Positions 16,444 through 25,545 of a stretch of DNA of 64,000 nucleotides are shown here, piece by piece (the stretch's first letter is position 1; each line of letters begins with the position of its first letter). Source of the stretch: Kineobactrum salinum (GTDB taxonomy: Bacteria > Pseudomonadota > Gammaproteobacteria > Pseudomonadales > Halieaceae); contig NZ_CP048711.1 in assembly GCF_010669285.1 (NCBI RefSeq), positions 2,542,001 to 2,606,000 of the forward strand, given 5' to 3'. Under the pieces are notes generated by a model. It was not told the DNA's origin. It worked only from the letters and a program-made list of their open reading frames with translations, and searched no databases. Both the position numbers and the translations under genes were made by a program.

Positions 16444-17118
16444 ATGAAACTCTACAGCTCGATTGGCCCCAACCCCAAAGTGGTACGTATGTTCATGGCC
16501 GAGCGCGGCATCAGCATGCCTGTGATGGAAGTCGATACGATGAAAGGGGAAAACCGACGGGAAGCGCACCTGAAACGTAATCCGTTGGGAACATTGCCGA
16601 CGCTGGAGCTCGATGACGGCACATTCTTGGCCGAAATCCTGCCGATTTGCGAATACCTGGAAGAAAAAAACGGACCATCTGGCGTGATCGGAAGGACACC
16701 GGAAGAGCGTGCCGAGACTCGTATGTGGACGCGGCGCATTGACCTGCAGATCGCGGAGCCGTCATGCAACGGGATGCGCTACAGTGAGGGCCTGGAGTAT
16801 TTTAAGGACCGCATCAGAACCATTCCGCATGCTGCTGCCGATCTCAAGCAACTGGCACAGGATCGGATCACATGGCTTGACGACCAGATGGCGGGCAAAC
16901 AGTTCGTCTGTGGCGACCGGTTTACGCTGGCCGATATCCTGCTGTTTGCCTTCCTTGAGTTCGGTGCCCGGTTCAATCAGCCCCTGAACCCAGGCAACAA
17001 CAACATCGTGGCTTGGTACAAGCGCGTTGAGGCGCGACCCAGCGCGTCGATCCAGCAGTTCTCACCCCAGCTACTCTCAATTCTGGACGAACAGAAGATA
17101 GCACCTGCCCCCTCATGA
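16444..17118 (+). CDS. glutathione S-transferase family protein (copy 1)
   Basis: The 224-residue protein has an N-terminal thioredoxin-like GST domain (YSSIGPNPKVVRMFMAERG, then NPLGTLPTLELDDG with the cis-Pro, and AEILPICEYLEE) and a helical C-terminal domain (FVCGDRFTLADILLFAFLEF). The active residue is probably one of the early serines. It may conjugate or reductively cleave a pathway intermediate in the cytoplasm. CAGAGG lies before ATG 16444. It is close to the gene at 24355 and sits between the SoxC/cytochrome pair and the BVMO. Confidence 0.88.
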   Translation: MKLYSSIGPNPKVVRMFMAERGISMPVMEVDTMKGENRREAHLKRNPLGTLPTLELDDGTFLAEILPICEYLEEKNGPSGVIGRTPEERAETRMWTRRIDLQIAEPSCNGMRYSEGLEYFKDRIRTIPHAAADLKQLAQDRITWLDDQMAGKQFVCGDRFTLADILLFAFLEFGARFNQPLNPGNNNIVAWYKRVEARPSASIQQFSPQLLSILDEQKIAPAPS

Positions 17119-17187
17119 TTCTTCGTCTACGGGTAAATACATCAGGTTGTACTTCATTTTGATAGCTGCAAGGGACAGGATCGTGCA

Positions 17188-18984
17188 ATGACAGACTCCG
17201 TGACACCCGATATTGATTTCGATGCGCTTGAGAAACGGTACACAGAAGAACGCGAGAAACGCCTGCGCGCTGATGGCCTTGGCCAATACCTGTCTCTAAG
17301 CGGAACCTTCTCGTCATTCGACGCCGATCCCAACGCACCAACAGCGTTTGAGCGAGAACCGGTAGAGCGGCGCACCGATATTGTGATAATCGGAGGCGGG
17401 TATGGCGGGCTCTTGACGGCCGTACAGCTACGCAAACACAACGTCACGGATATCACCATCATAGAGAAGGGCGCTGATTTCGGCGGCACTTGGTATTGGA
17501 ATCGCTATCCGGGCGTTCGCTGCGACGTCGAGTCCTATATCTACGTTCCGATGTTGGAAGAGACGGGCTTCGTTCCCAGTGAAAAGTACGCGAAGGGCGC
17601 GGAGATCTATGAACAGTGCCGCTTGATCGCACGCAAGTTCGATTTGTACCGCGATGCGCTATTCCAAACGATCACAAAAACGCTTGCCTGGAATGAAACG
17701 ACGCAGCGCTGGCTCGTTCGAACCAATCGCGGCGACACGATTGAGGCTCGCTTTGTAGTATCCGCTACAGGCGTCTATAGCAGCCCGAAATTACCGAAAA
17801 TCCCCGGAATCGAAGCTTTTGAAGGAGCGAGTTTCCACACCAGCCGATGGGACTATGCATTTACCGGCGGCGATACCGACGGCAATTTGACGGGTCTCAA
17901 AGGCAAGAAGGTTGGAGTTATCGGAACGGGATCAACCGGGATACAGTGCGTTCCTCCGGTGGCCGAGTACGCCGATGAACTTTATCTGTTCCAAAGAACA
18001 CCAGCTTCCGTCGATATCCGCGGAAACCGACCGACAGATATTTCCTGGTTCAAATCGCTGCCGTCCGGCTGGGAGACCGAGCGCGTTATGAACTTCACGC
18101 TTTGGACTTCAGGCGTTCCGCAAGTTGAGGATATGATTGATGACAGCATGTCTAACCTGTGCCGGGAGACGGCCGCTCAGGCAGTCGCCAGGTCCGAAGG
18201 TGTCGATGAAGACGAATTGAACAAGGCAGAAATCCTTAGAATGGAGAGGGTTCGTCGCCGCGTTGAAGCGATCGTCAAGGACAAGACAACCGCTGAAGCA
18301 CTCAAGCCCTACTTCCACTATTTCTGCAAACGCCCGGGGTTCAGCGACGACTATCTGCAGGTATTCAATCGACGGAATGTGACGCTAGTCGACACGGGAG
18401 GAAATGGCATCGAGAAAGTGACCCCCAGAGGTATTGTCGTCGGCGGTCGTGAGTACGAGCTCGATTGCATCGTCTACGCGACAGGCTTCGATTTCATGAC
18501 CAGCTTTACGCGGGAATCCGGCCTCTCCATTGTCGGCACAGGGGGCAGATCACTCGAAGAGCATTGGAGTCATGGTGCCAAAACCTTATTTGGTATGCAA
18601 ACAAACGGTTTTCCCAATCTGTTTTTGCTTTCGATGGTGCAGGCTGGCATGTCTGTAAATTATCGGCATAGCGCCGACGAGCAGTCGAAGTATGTGGCTG
18701 ATTTGATTTTTCATTGTTTGAAGAACGAGGTCGGCGCCGTTGAGCCGACGGCCGAGGCCGTCGAGGAATGGGTTGGGCTCTGCATGGAGTTGTCGGGGCC
18801 GAATCGGAGGTTTCATGAAAAATGCACACCAAGCTACCTGAATTTTGAAGGAAACAGGCCGCCAGAGCTCGAGCTCAATGCTCCGTTTGGCGGCGGTCCG
18901 CTCGCGTATTTCGAATATCTGGAGAAGACGAAGGCTGACGGTTTCAAAGGGCTGCTGGAGTTTACCCGCCACGTGGTGAAGTGA
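17188..18984 (+). CDS. Baeyer-Villiger flavin monooxygenase (type I BVMO)
   Basis: The 598-residue protein carries both Rossmann motifs, GGGYGG for FAD (residues 69-74) and GTGSTG for NADPH (246-251). The BVMO fingerprint is FEGASFHTSRWDY (211-223), and GTWYWNRYPGVRCD is typical of cyclohexanone/steroid monooxygenase-like enzymes. The N-terminal extension of about 60 residues also fits that group. It should insert oxygen next to a ketone to give an ester or lactone, using NADPH and O2. ATG 17188 lies 69 bp after the GST. Relics of its 3' end (21882-22016) and 5' end (25017-25083) elsewhere show that it was once duplicated. Confidence 0.92.
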   Translation: MTDSVTPDIDFDALEKRYTEEREKRLRADGLGQYLSLSGTFSSFDADPNAPTAFEREPVERRTDIVIIGGGYGGLLTAVQLRKHNVTDITIIEKGADFGGTWYWNRYPGVRCDVESYIYVPMLEETGFVPSEKYAKGAEIYEQCRLIARKFDLYRDALFQTITKTLAWNETTQRWLVRTNRGDTIEARFVVSATGVYSSPKLPKIPGIEAFEGASFHTSRWDYAFTGGDTDGNLTGLKGKKVGVIGTGSTGIQCVPPVAEYADELYLFQRTPASVDIRGNRPTDISWFKSLPSGWETERVMNFTLWTSGVPQVEDMIDDSMSNLCRETAAQAVARSEGVDEDELNKAEILRMERVRRRVEAIVKDKTTAEALKPYFHYFCKRPGFSDDYLQVFNRRNVTLVDTGGNGIEKVTPRGIVVGGREYELDCIVYATGFDFMTSFTRESGLSIVGTGGRSLEEHWSHGAKTLFGMQTNGFPNLFLLSMVQAGMSVNYRHSADEQSKYVADLIFHCLKNEVGAVEPTAEAVEEWVGLCMELSGPNRRFHEKCTPSYLNFEGNRPPELELNAPFGGGPLAYFEYLEKTKADGFKGLLEFTRHVVK

Positions 18985-19019
18985 GTTCCGTGCAAGACTG
19001 TTGCGTCCTCGGCCGCGGA

Positions 19020-19245
19020 ATGCCGGCATAGCACGGAATCGGCATGCGTCGTTGCCGCTCACATGCCCCGTATGACGTTGTTCAAGATGGCGGTTACGAT
19101 GGACAAGTCGTGCCGCTCGCTCCATCCATGTTCACTTTCTGCCCCGGCCCATTTCTACACATCTCTTACAGATTGCATGCGATCTGCTGAAAATACCACT
19201 CAGTCGGCTTGACATCACTGTTGAATCTTCACTATTGTACACAAT
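19020..19245 (+). promoter_or_regulatory. leader promoter with two GntR-type palindromes (copy C)
   Basis: ATTGCATGCGAT is at 19172-19183 and ATTGTACACAAT at 19234-19245 (62 bp apart). TTGACA 19209-19214 and TATTGT 19233-19238 keep the 18-bp spacer. The upstream part from about 19020 matches the 10.6- and 22.0-kb leaders. The amidohydrolase body that should follow is deleted, so this promoter now heads the frameshifted receptor gene. Confidence 0.78.
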
Positions 19246-19319
19246 ATGCTGAGGTACGGCGGCCCGTCCGGAGTCATCAGGTGTGGCCGGGAGGTGTGCC
19301 GTTTCAGCACCCGGACGAG

Positions 19320-19470
19320 GTCAGAGACGTCGGCGAGGTGCTCAAGACCTGGTACGGAAGCGACGACCGCTATGAGTAACCCGGAGAGCCCAGAGATGAC
19401 CTCTCGGAAGCGCAGCTCAAGGAGGCAGTTAAACTCGTCTCGTCCGAGCACGTCGATCGCTTCCTAGACT
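19320..19470 (+). pseudogene. amidohydrolase 3' end plus NifU-like 5' end relic
   Basis: Text from about 19326 to 19379 matches the last 50 or so bases of the A-type amidohydrolase (DVGEVLKT-YGSDDRYE, one residue changed). The NifU-like start then follows, with small indels that break the frame, up to the VEHVDRF region near 19465. Nearly the whole amidohydrolase is deleted between the leader and this point. The relic then joins the AT-rich receptor leader exactly as at 12057. Confidence 0.8.
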
Positions 19471-19475
19471 CACGA

Positions 19476-19498
19476 TTTTCGAAGAATAGATTCGAAAA
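19476..19498. promoter_or_regulatory. inverted repeat upstream of the second TonB receptor copy
   Basis: TTTTCGAA (19476-19483) and TTCGAAAA (19491-19498) flank a 7-bp loop. It matches the element at 12070-12092 and has the same distance to the receptor start. Confidence 0.5.
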
Positions 19499-19535
19499 GA
19501 CTTTTAGAATAATCACTCACGAAAAGAGAGCTCAC

Positions 19536-21796
19536 ATGGTTGCGATACTAGTGCTGTTACGCGGAAAAATAACTCCGTATATCTTAAGCCTTTTTGTTCT
19601 ATCGATTAGTGCCATGGTTTCGTCCCAGACCATCGAAAGAGCAGGTGCAATTGAAGAAATAGTTGTAACGGCACAAAAACGAGAACAGCGGCTTTTAGAT
19701 GTGCCTGTCTCTGTAACTGTGCTTTCAGGTGAGAATCTCTATGATATGCGACTTCAAGAACCCGTAGATCTGGCACGTCATACCCCAGGACTTACCATAA
19801 CAGGCCCCCAGGGTACGATCTTTTCGATTCGGGGTGTCGGTCTCAATGACTTTTCACCTAATAACAATCCCAGTACCAGCGTTTATATTGACCAGGTGGT
19901 AGTCCCGTTTCATCCGATGACGGACGTTCAAATGTTCGACCTTGAAAGGGTTGAAGTTCTGAGGGGCCTCAAGGCACTTTGTATGGTCGAAACAATACCG
20001 GGGGAGCTGTAAATTTCATCAGCCGAAAGCCGTCAGAAGAAGTTGAAGGTTACGCCAGTTTTGGTTACGGAAAATATAGTACCTTTGAGTTTGAGGGAGC
20101 ACTTGGTGGGCCGTTAACTGAAACACTTACAGGCAGGCTTTCGTTTACTACCAAACATCGTACAGACGGCTATCAGTACAACCGGTTTCTCAATGAGGAC
20201 CATGGTGAATTAGATCGAAGTGCAGCAAGGCTGCAACTATTCTGGACACCGAGCGAAAACTTTGATCTCTTATTCAATTGGCATGGCGGTACCGAAGACT
20301 CTGACCATCATTTGTATGAACATGGTCCCTATGTTGGTCGCATAACCGGAGCTGTTCCCTGCGCTTCCAAAGTCGCAGGAAATCACGATCCGATAAATTG
20401 TGTAGATTCTTATGGGTATTCAGATCCCGATGGCGACCCTTCTACTGCTGATCACGATTGCTCAGGTGGGTGTTATAAAGAACGTGACACATGGGGCTCG
20501 TCCGTGACCATCAATTGGAGTTTGCCGCGCGTGACCTTGACTTCTATAACGGGTTATGGGCGCTATAAGACAGACGTAAACGACGATCACGATGCTACCC
20601 CCAATGTAGGCTCTGATATCACTGTCATTGAGAAAGCGCACGCATGGTCTCAGGAAACCCGCTTGACTTCAGACGAATCCTGGCCAGTTGACTGGATTGC
20701 TGGCATTTATTATAGCGATGATGAATTTGATGGCATACAGATTGCTGATACAAGGGATCTCGTTCCTTTGCATGAGCTGTTATACACAGAGTTTGTGCAG
20801 GAAACTGAGTCTTATGCAGCTTTCGGCCGGATCGAAGTGCCTCTCAATGAGCAATGGTCGGCCTTCGGTGGTGTCAGATATACCGATGAAACAAAGGGAT
20901 TTGTTGGGGGCTCATCAGTAACGAATCCGTATGGTAATAGTATTTATGCATCACTTTTTCCACCAGGCGCAGACATATTGCAACTGACATTTGCTGATAG
21001 CGAATTCAGTGAGAAGGAATGGACAGGGGAAATTGGCACAAATTGGAAGCCGCATGATAACTGGATGCTTTATGCAAAATGGAGCAGAGGATTCAAAAGC
21101 GGCGGTTTTAATGGAGTCTTCACCCAATCCAATACAGCACTTGAACCTTTTGGTAAAGAAGTGCTTGACGCTGTAGAGACTGGGTTTAAGAGTCAAATAC
21201 TTGATGGAAAAATGCAGTTTAATTCAGCGTTCTTCTATTATGATTATCAGGATTTCCAGGCGTTTCGTTTTGAGTTGGTTGGCGGAGTTCCGGTATCGAT
21301 TTTATCGAATGCCGGTGATATGGAGATGTTCGGGATTGAATCGGAAGTATTATGGGCTCCTGCAGACGGTTTGGTAATCGCAGGCGGACTTAGCTGGGTC
21401 GATGCAGAAGTAGCTAAAGATGCCCCAGGCTCCAGTCTAAAGGGGAATACTCCCGCAAATACTCCCGAATGGTCTATTAACGGGAGTGTTGCTTATGAGT
21501 TTCCAATTAACCCTTTCAGGCTAAATGGTTTTGCTCACGTGGACTTCTCCTGGCAAGACGATACGAACTTCACAATAACAAATACGCCTCTGTTCAGTCA
21601 GGAGTCGTTCTGGTTGATGAGCGCTCGTTTAGGAGTCAGGTCACCCGATCAGAAATACGAACTGGCATTCTGGGTTGAAAATTTGATGGACGAACAATAT
21701 CTTGTGGATTATCTGGATGCTCAGAATGGAACTGCTGATTTACGTACGTACGCGCTCCCGCGTACTTATGGTTTGACAGCTCGATATAGTTGGTAG
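19536..21796 (+). pseudogene. TonB-dependent receptor (copy 2, frameshifted)
   Basis: This is a close homologue of the receptor at 12131 over its full length, with the same signal region, TonB box, plug and barrel. Near 19966 the text reads GAGGGGCCTC where the intact copy has GAGGGGCCCTC. The missing base puts the plug domain out of frame, giving a stop at 20012; the barrel continues in another frame to 21796. Either the gene is inactivated or the base is a sequencing error in a C run. Many substitutions relative to copy 1 show that the two are not a recent duplicate, unlike the amidohydrolase genes. Confidence 0.85.
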
Positions 21797-21811
21797 CAAG
21801 TACGTAGGGAG

Positions 21812-21838
21812 GGAAAGGCCTTCACGGGCTTTCTTTTC
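21812..21838 (+). terminator. terminator-like stem-loop after receptor copy 2
   Basis: AAAGGCC and GGGCTTT pair with one mismatch around a short TTCAC loop, followed by CTTTT. It corresponds to the terminator at 14411-14434. Confidence 0.55.
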
Positions 21839-21881
21839 CCCACACGCGCAAGCATACATGGCCGCGAACAGTTAGCGCCTC

Positions 21882-22016
21882 GGAAATAGGCCGCCCGAGC
21901 TCGAATTCAACGCTCCGTTCGGCTGCGGCCCGCTCGCGTATTTCGAGTATCTGGAAAAGGCGGAGGCCGACGGTTTCACAGGGCTGCTGGAATTTGAGCG
22001 CCGCATGGTGAAGTGG
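21882..22016 (+). pseudogene. BVMO 3'-terminal relic
   Basis: About 45 in-frame codons read GNRPPELEFNAPFGCGPLAY, then FEYLEKAEADGFTGLLEF. They match the last 45 residues of the BVMO at 17188-18984, and the text runs on into the same downstream leader. The rest of the BVMO, with the soxC-like, cytochrome and GST genes expected from the other copy, is absent. A deletion therefore joined the receptor terminator directly to the BVMO tail. Confidence 0.85.
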
Positions 22017-22268
22017 GTTCGGTGCGATGTCTTCGGCCGCGGAATATTGCCGTAGCACGGAATCGGCATGCTGTTGTTGCCGCTCACATGCCCCGTACGA
22101 CGTTGTTCAAGATGGCGGTTACAATGGGCAAGCTGTGCCGCTTGCCCCATCCATGTTCACTTCCCGCCCGGCCCATTTTTACTCTCTCTCAGGGATTGCA
22201 TGCGATTTACGGAATATACGACATAAGCGGCTTGACATCCCAGCCAAATCTTCACTATTGTACACAAT
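22017..22268 (+). promoter_or_regulatory. leader promoter with two GntR-type palindromes (copy D)
   Basis: ATTGCATGCGAT is at 22195-22206 and ATTGTACACAAT at 22257-22268 (62 bp apart). TTGACA 22232-22237 and TATTGT 22256-22261 have an 18-bp spacer. From 22131 on it is identical to copy A. Upstream it matches the longer leader of copies B and C. Confidence 0.8.
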
Positions 22269-22455
22269 TAACGGAGGCTGTGATGCGGCGCCCCGTCCGG
22301 AGCCATCAGGTGGCCGGGAGGTATGCTGTCTCAGCACCACGACGAGGTCAGAAACGACTGGCTTGAAGACGGTGGCGACTGACACCTCCGATCTTTTGGC
22401 CGAAGCTTGCGGACCAGCCTATAAGACAGGCCCAGTAGGGCAAGAAGGAACAACT

Positions 22456-23466
22456 ATGAAAGACGGCATGTTTGTGTTCGACCAGGTGGTTCACATGTAT
22501 GACAACCGCCCCAGCAACCTGGGCAAGAACGGTGACAAGGTCGTTCAGAGCCTGATCGGCATGGGCCAGCTTTTTTCGACCCCCGAGCTTCCCGCGAATG
22601 ATCACTTCGTCGATGAGCAATTGAGCCTCGAGGAGGCACATCGGATCCTTTTTGAGGAGTCGGACACCGACATCGCGATGGCGCAGACCGTCCCGTTGTT
22701 CGGCTGGTGGAAGGACGGTTTCTCGCCGGCCCAGCGTCAGCACGCTCTGCAAGAGGCCTATCCGGAGAAGGTGGTCTTTTGTGGCGGCGTTGATCCGCAG
22801 TATCAGGGTCTTGATGGAGCCCGGCGCGAGATGGAGCGTCAAGTCCGGGAATGGGGGGCGGTGAGCTTCAAGTTCTACCAGGCTCACGAGAACTCGCTCA
22901 GTTGGAGAATCGATGACCGCAAGATCGCCTATCCCCTGTGGGAGAAGGCGCTGGAGCTGGGGATCACGAACGTGCAGTTCCACAAGGGAGTGCCGTTCGG
23001 AACTGAGCGCATGGAGCACATGAATCCGACGGACATGCAGCAGGCCGCCTTCGACTTTCCGGAGCTGACTTTCATCATTCACCATCTGGGGGACCCGTAC
23101 ATTGACGAGAGCATCAGTCTCGCGGCACGCAACCCGAACATCTGGATGTCGCTGTCGGCATGGATCAACGTGTACCCCATCATGCCGCGAGAGGCTTTGA
23201 AACGCCTCGGCAAGGCCCTGATGTACGTCGGCCCGGAGCGACTGCTGTGGGGCACAGAGGCGTTCGTGTGGCCCAACGTGCAGGGCTACATTGACCTCTT
23301 TGCGAACCTCGAGATGCCTGAGGATCTCATGGACGGTTACGGGTTTCCCCAGATCACCCGCGAGATGAAGCGCGCGATCTTTGGCGAGAACTACGCCCGC
23401 CTCCTGAAAATGGACGTCGGCGAGGTGCTCAAGACCCGGTACGGAAGCGATGACCGCTATGAGTAA
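22456..23466 (+). CDS. amidohydrolase-2 family protein with altered metal site (A-type, copy 3)
   Basis: Identical in sequence to the gene at 6672-7682, with the same start context (AGGAAC before ATG) and the same ATGAGTAA overlap with the NifU-like gene. Val11 replaces the first metal His and Glu268 the barrel-end Asp. This copy heads an operon with NifU-like, HbpS-like and GST genes. Confidence 0.8.
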   Translation: MKDGMFVFDQVVHMYDNRPSNLGKNGDKVVQSLIGMGQLFSTPELPANDHFVDEQLSLEEAHRILFEESDTDIAMAQTVPLFGWWKDGFSPAQRQHALQEAYPEKVVFCGGVDPQYQGLDGARREMERQVREWGAVSFKFYQAHENSLSWRIDDRKIAYPLWEKALELGITNVQFHKGVPFGTERMEHMNPTDMQQAAFDFPELTFIIHHLGDPYIDESISLAARNPNIWMSLSAWINVYPIMPREALKRLGKALMYVGPERLLWGTEAFVWPNVQGYIDLFANLEMPEDLMDGYGFPQITREMKRAIFGENYARLLKMDVGEVLKTRYGSDDRYE

Positions 23467-23815
23467 CCCGGAGAGCCCAGGGATGAGCCTCTCGGACGCG
23501 CAGCTCAAGGAGGCAGTTGAGCTCGTCCTGGTCGAGCATGTCGATCGCTTCTTGGACTCACACGGCGGTGCCGTGCACGTCAAGAGCGTCCATAACGGTG
23601 AGGTCGAACTTGGCTTCGACGGTGCTTGCCGCAGTTGCCCGGCCGTTTCAGCGACATTTTACAGCACGATTCTTCCTGCCATTCAGAAGGTCCCAGCGGT
23701 CAAGCACGTCAAGACACCCAATGTGAACATCTCGGCCGCCGCCGTGTCTCGGATCATCGAGCTCACGCGACGCCGACCGACCGGCTCCAACTCGACAAGG
23801 GAGAAGTCCGTATGA
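23459..23815 (+). CDS. NifU C-terminal-domain Fe-S scaffold-like protein (copy 2)
   Basis: Identical to the gene at 7675-8031, including the CxxC pair at Cys57/Cys60 and the overlaps with both neighbours (ATGAGTAA upstream, ATGA downstream). Confidence 0.85.
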   Translation: MSNPESPGMSLSDAQLKEAVELVLVEHVDRFLDSHGGAVHVKSVHNGEVELGFDGACRSCPAVSATFYSTILPAIQKVPAVKHVKTPNVNISAAAVSRIIELTRRRPTGSNSTREKSV

Positions 23816-24264
23816 GTGAGCAGATGATCGACGCCCCGCAGAGCATACCCCAGGCCACGGTCTCGAGCGCCCTCGCGAGGTCACTAATCACGGCTGCCAT
23901 CGACTATGCAACGACGAAGGGGCAACCCTTCGTAGTCGCCGTGGCCGACTCATCCGGCGTCTTGAAGTCGTATGACCGCATGGACGGTGCCCCGCTGCTG
24001 TCGGTCGACATTGCGCAGAACAAGGCCTACACGGCAGCAGCTTTTAGTATCGCCACACACGTGTGGCACGACTTCATCAAGGACGACGCCCCTCTGCGCA
24101 TGGGGATTGTGCACACGCCACGGCTGGTGACGTTTGGTGGTGGCTACCCGATCAAGGTGAACGGAACGGTAGTCGGTGGGATTGGTGTCTCCGGCGGTCA
24201 CTACAGCGACGACATGGAGATCGCCCTCGCGGCCCTGCAGGCCTGCGGACTGCCGGGTGATTGA
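23812..24264 (+). CDS. HbpS/GlcG-family (DUF336) protein (copy 2)
   Basis: Encodes the same 150-residue protein as 8028-8480; the two base changes noticed are synonymous. It is followed after 90 bp by a GST gene instead of the SDR relic. A weak hairpin-like stretch near 24290-24320, reminiscent of the receptor terminators, lies in that gap. Confidence 0.82.
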   Translation: MSEQMIDAPQSIPQATVSSALARSLITAAIDYATTKGQPFVVAVADSSGVLKSYDRMDGAPLLSVDIAQNKAYTAAAFSIATHVWHDFIKDDAPLRMGIVHTPRLVTFGGGYPIKVNGTVVGGIGVSGGHYSDDMEIALAALQACGLPGD

Positions 24265-24354
24265 GCGAATCGGTAGTGGATCGCGCTAGGGAGAGAAGAC
24301 CCTCACCGGGCTCACTTCCTTCAACAACAAGCATTCATAGGTTAACAAGTCCAG

Positions 24355-25014
24355 ATGAAACTCTACAGCTCGATCGGCCCCAATCCGAAAGTGGTACGCA
24401 TGTTCATGGCCGAGCGGGGTACCAGCATACCCGTACAGGAAGTCGATGCGCTAAAAGGCGAAAACAGGTGGGAAGCCCACAAGAAGCGCAATCCATCAGG
24501 AACATTACCGACGCTGGAACTCGATGACGGCACATTCTTGGCGGAAATCCTGCCGATTTGCGAATACCTGGAAGAAAAAAACGGACCATCCAGCCTGATC
24601 GGAAGGACGCCGGAAGAGCGCGCCGAGACTCGTATGTGGACGCGGCGCATTGATCTGCAGATTGCGGAACCGTCGTGCAACGGCTTCCGCTACTGTGAAG
24701 GGCTGGAGTATTTCAAGGACCGCATCAGAACCATTCCGCATGCTGCTGCCGACCTCAAGCAACTGGCACAGGATCGGATCACATGGCTTGATGGACAGAT
24801 GGCGGGCAAACAGTTCGTCTGTGGCGACCGGTTTTCGCTGGCCGATATCCTGCTGTTTGCGTTCCTTGAGTTCGGTGCCCAGTTCAATCAACCCCTGAAT
24901 ACAGGCAACAACAACATCGTGGCTTGGTACAAGCGCGTTGAGGCGCGACCGAGCGCGTCGATCCAGCAATTTGCATCAGCGCCTACCCTTCCCGTTTCAT
25001 CGTCTGCGGGTTAA
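24355..25014 (+). CDS. glutathione S-transferase family protein (copy 2)
   Basis: The 219-residue protein is closely similar to the GST at 16444 across both domains (YSSIGPNPKVVRMFMAERG, NPSGTLPTLELDDG, FVCGDRFSLADILLFAFLEF). It differs at scattered positions and in the last 15 residues, which read into new sequence after SIQQF. ATG 24355 matches the start of copy 1. As in copy 1 it is followed by BVMO sequence, but only a short relic remains here. Confidence 0.87.
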   Translation: MKLYSSIGPNPKVVRMFMAERGTSIPVQEVDALKGENRWEAHKKRNPSGTLPTLELDDGTFLAEILPICEYLEEKNGPSSLIGRTPEERAETRMWTRRIDLQIAEPSCNGFRYCEGLEYFKDRIRTIPHAAADLKQLAQDRITWLDGQMAGKQFVCGDRFSLADILLFAFLEFGAQFNQPLNTGNNNIVAWYKRVEARPSASIQQFASAPTLPVSSSAG

Positions 25015-25016
25015 AT

Positions 25017-25083
25017 GGTACGCCCGACTTTGATTTCGAGGCATTTTCGAAGCAGTACACAGAAGAGCGCAGGAAAGCCTGTC
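25017..25083 (+). pseudogene. BVMO 5'-end relic
   Basis: Directly after the GST stop the text reads GTPDFDFEAFSKQYTEERRK in a frame without a start codon. It matches the N-terminus of the BVMO at 17188 (TPDIDFDALEKRYTEEREK). Homology ends within about 22 codons. The GST-BVMO order of copy 1 was therefore once present here too. Confidence 0.75.
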
Positions 25084-25094
25084 CGCTGACGGTC

Positions 25095-25212
25095 TCCGAT
25101 AATTGATTCTTAGGAGCATAGCCGCCGAAGACACCGTTTGGTGGGGCAACTTTTGAAATTCAGTAGACCACGTGAAGAAATTTGCTTCCGCAAACCGAGT
25201 CTACGTGCATCT
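25095..25212 (+). pseudogene. SoxC-like gene relic
   Basis: At DNA level this stretch follows 14826-14945 of the soxC-like gene (ccgataattgat, then cgtgaagaaattt, then ccg-aaaccgagt) with many substitutions and small indels. No frame is open. In the intact copy soxC lies upstream of the GST; here its fragment lies downstream of the BVMO fragment, so the order was rearranged. Confidence 0.7.
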
Positions 25213-25545
25213 GTTGCAAAATAAGCTTCTCCAGACCTAATTAGCGCCCTCCCTGCTTGTGGTTGCCGCGCTCCCCCGACCTGCCACAGCTTCAAGTGAA
25301 GCCATGCCAACGCTTAGCGTCACCACTGTTGTGCCAGTGTACGAAGCGCTCTCGCAATGCCGTGCTGCACCCGGCAAGCGGCCGGTAGCACAGCGAATTT
25401 CCCGCCCACGCCGAATATCAACAGTCCACGGTGACGCTCTGCCAGCCCCATGGTTGCTACCCATCGCGCAGGGGGTTTCGACGCGCTGGAGGGGGCCACC
25501 GAACTTTGCGCAGCTCAAAAGGGGTGACGTCGCCCGGGATCGCGC
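25213..25545. other. gap with no recognised gene
   Basis: About 330 bp between the soxC relic and the receptor control region. Open frames on both strands exist but show no family likeness or ribosome site. I see nothing else in it. Confidence 0.5.

Larger units (their letters stand above)
22131..24266 (+). repeat. 2.1-kb direct repeat, copy 2
   Basis: Near-identical to 6347-8482 (offset 15,784 bp), with two silent differences seen in the HbpS-like gene. Downstream it continues to a GST gene, whereas copy 1 continues to the SDR relic and the B-type amidohydrolase. The pair could recombine to delete or duplicate the intervening 15.8 kb. Confidence 0.9.

Noticed and set aside
6347-24266. Composite transposon bounded by the 2.1-kb direct repeats
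   Set aside because: The repeats carry catabolic genes only, with no transposase, terminal inverted repeats or target duplications seen at their ends.
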